Both the position numbers and the translations under genes were made by a program. This document shows, in pieces, positions 5,877 through 6,114 of a stretch of DNA of 6,114 bases. Positions within the stretch are counted from its first letter, which is position 1, and every line of letters starts with the position of its first letter. Origin of the DNA: Acidimicrobiaceae bacterium (lineage in GTDB: Bacteria; Actinomycetota; Acidimicrobiia; Acidimicrobiales; MedAcidi-G1); NCBI GenBank assembly GCA_003541675.1, contig DPMC01000179.1, forward strand, positions 1 through 6,114. Direction: 5' to 3'. The notes under the pieces were generated by a model. It worked only from the letters and a program-made list of their open reading frames with translations. It was not told where the DNA came from and searched no databases.

Positions 5877-5882
5877 TACCAT
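5877..5882 (+). promoter_or_regulatory. Candidate -10 box of the tRNA-Ala gene
   Basis: TACCAT fits TANNNT and ends 13 bases before the first base of the tRNA, leaving room for a short 5' leader that RNase P would remove. It lies just after the stop of the membrane-protein gene. No good -35 element is seen at 17-18 bases upstream, so read-through from the preceding gene is also possible. Confidence 0.3.
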
Positions 5883-5895
5883 CGCTCCCGGTCGC

Positions 5896-5972
5896 GGGGG
5901 TGTAGCTCAGTTGGCTAGAGCGCTACGTTCGCAACGTAGAGGTCGTGAGTTCGATTCTCATCACCTCCACCA
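5896..5972 (+). tRNA. tRNA-Ala, anticodon CGC
   Basis: The full cloverleaf can be folded. The acceptor is GGGGGTG (5896-5902) with CACCTCC (5962-5968). The D stem is GCTC/GAGC (5905-5908, 5918-5921). The anticodon stem is CTACG/CGTAG (5923-5927, 5935-5939) around loop TTCGCAA. The T stem is GTGAG/CTCAT around TTCGATT. The anticodon CGC (5930-5932) reads GCG, an alanine codon. The third acceptor pair is G-U (G5898 with U5966), the classic identity element for alanyl-tRNA synthetase. The discriminator is A and the CCA end (5970-5972) is encoded. Confidence 0.97.
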
Positions 5973-5986
5973 TGACCGGTAAGAGT

Positions 5987-6020
5987 CGAGGTGTCCGGGA
6001 CCACCCGTCCCGGATACTCG
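5987..6020 (+). terminator. Hairpin downstream of tRNA-Ala, probable terminator
   Basis: The arms at 5987-6000 and 6008-6020 pair around a seven-base loop (CCACCCG). The inner seven pairs, TCCGGGA with TCCCGGA, are perfect. The outer part adds about six pairs, including one G-U and one bulged G. It starts 14 bases after the tRNA. No T-run follows, as is common for actinobacterial hairpin terminators, so termination is likely but not proven. Confidence 0.5.
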
Positions 6021-6114
6021 CCGGCGAGGCCTGTTGTCGTATGGGGCCAGGTGCCTCGGAGCGTTTGAGCTGCGTCTACCCCTCGAGTGGCCGATTTGGC
6101 CCGTTTTGGGGCTG
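6021..6114. other. Right edge, no feature recognised
   Basis: After the hairpin the sequence shows no recognisable gene. An ATG at 6040 opens a frame that runs off the window (MGPGASERLSCVYPSSG and a few more residues). It has no clear ribosome site or family signature, so it is not called. No copy of the tRNA 3' end, integrase or attachment-site repeat is visible here. Confidence 0.4.

Noticed and set aside
5896..6114. Possible integration site at the tRNA-Ala 3' end
   Set aside because: No repeat of the tRNA 3' end, integrase or foreign-looking gene is present within the window.

Overview
The window comes from a high-GC Gram-positive genome, most likely an actinomycete (Actinomycetota) and perhaps a member of the Acidimicrobiia. 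The support is strongly G/C-biased third codon positions, several GTG starts, at least two probable leaderless promoters, and a molybdopterin cluster ending in a SepX/GlpR-type membrane protein, a family known only from actinobacteria. The taxonomic call is inference from these traits, not from a search.

Layout. The left edge holds the last codons of an unrecognised + strand gene (stop at 111-113). It is followed by uppP, undecaprenyl-diphosphate phosphatase (131-976, +). Bases 977-1302 carry no intact gene. They look like the decayed tail of a minus-strand gene whose last stop overlaps the uppP stop. Next is an FmdB-type zinc-ribbon protein with a long serine-rich tail (1303-1725, -). A divergent intergenic region of about 108 bases leads to plsY (1834-2430, +), moeA/glp-like (2427-3635, +), moaA (3696-4679, +) and moaC (4684-5184, +). 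A structured spacer of about 150 bases follows, with a 20-base perfect palindrome, a second hairpin and a perfect DnaA-box match. After it come a small three-helix membrane protein of SepX/GlpR type (5337-5870, +) and a tRNA-Ala with anticodon CGC (5896-5972, +), followed by a hairpin. The last 90 or so bases show no feature.

How the genes fit together. UppP recycles the undecaprenyl carrier for cell wall synthesis, and PlsY makes lysophosphatidate for membrane lipids. MoaA and MoaC convert GTP to cyclic pyranopterin monophosphate. MoeA-family proteins insert molybdate into molybdopterin. In Corynebacterium a MoeA paralogue (Glp, gephyrin-like) binds FtsZ and is anchored by the membrane receptor GlpR. 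In Streptomyces the related SepX is a divisome protein. The moeA-like gene lies close to the SepX/GlpR-like gene here, with moaA and moaC between them. It could therefore serve cofactor synthesis, cell division or both, which is the most interesting biological question in the window.

Most of the window is conserved housekeeping sequence. I do not see a clear undescribed defence or mobile system. The items worth a second look are the moeA/GlpR linkage, the moaC-glpR spacer, the paired leaderless promoters, the unusual FmdB protein and the gene relic at 973-1302.
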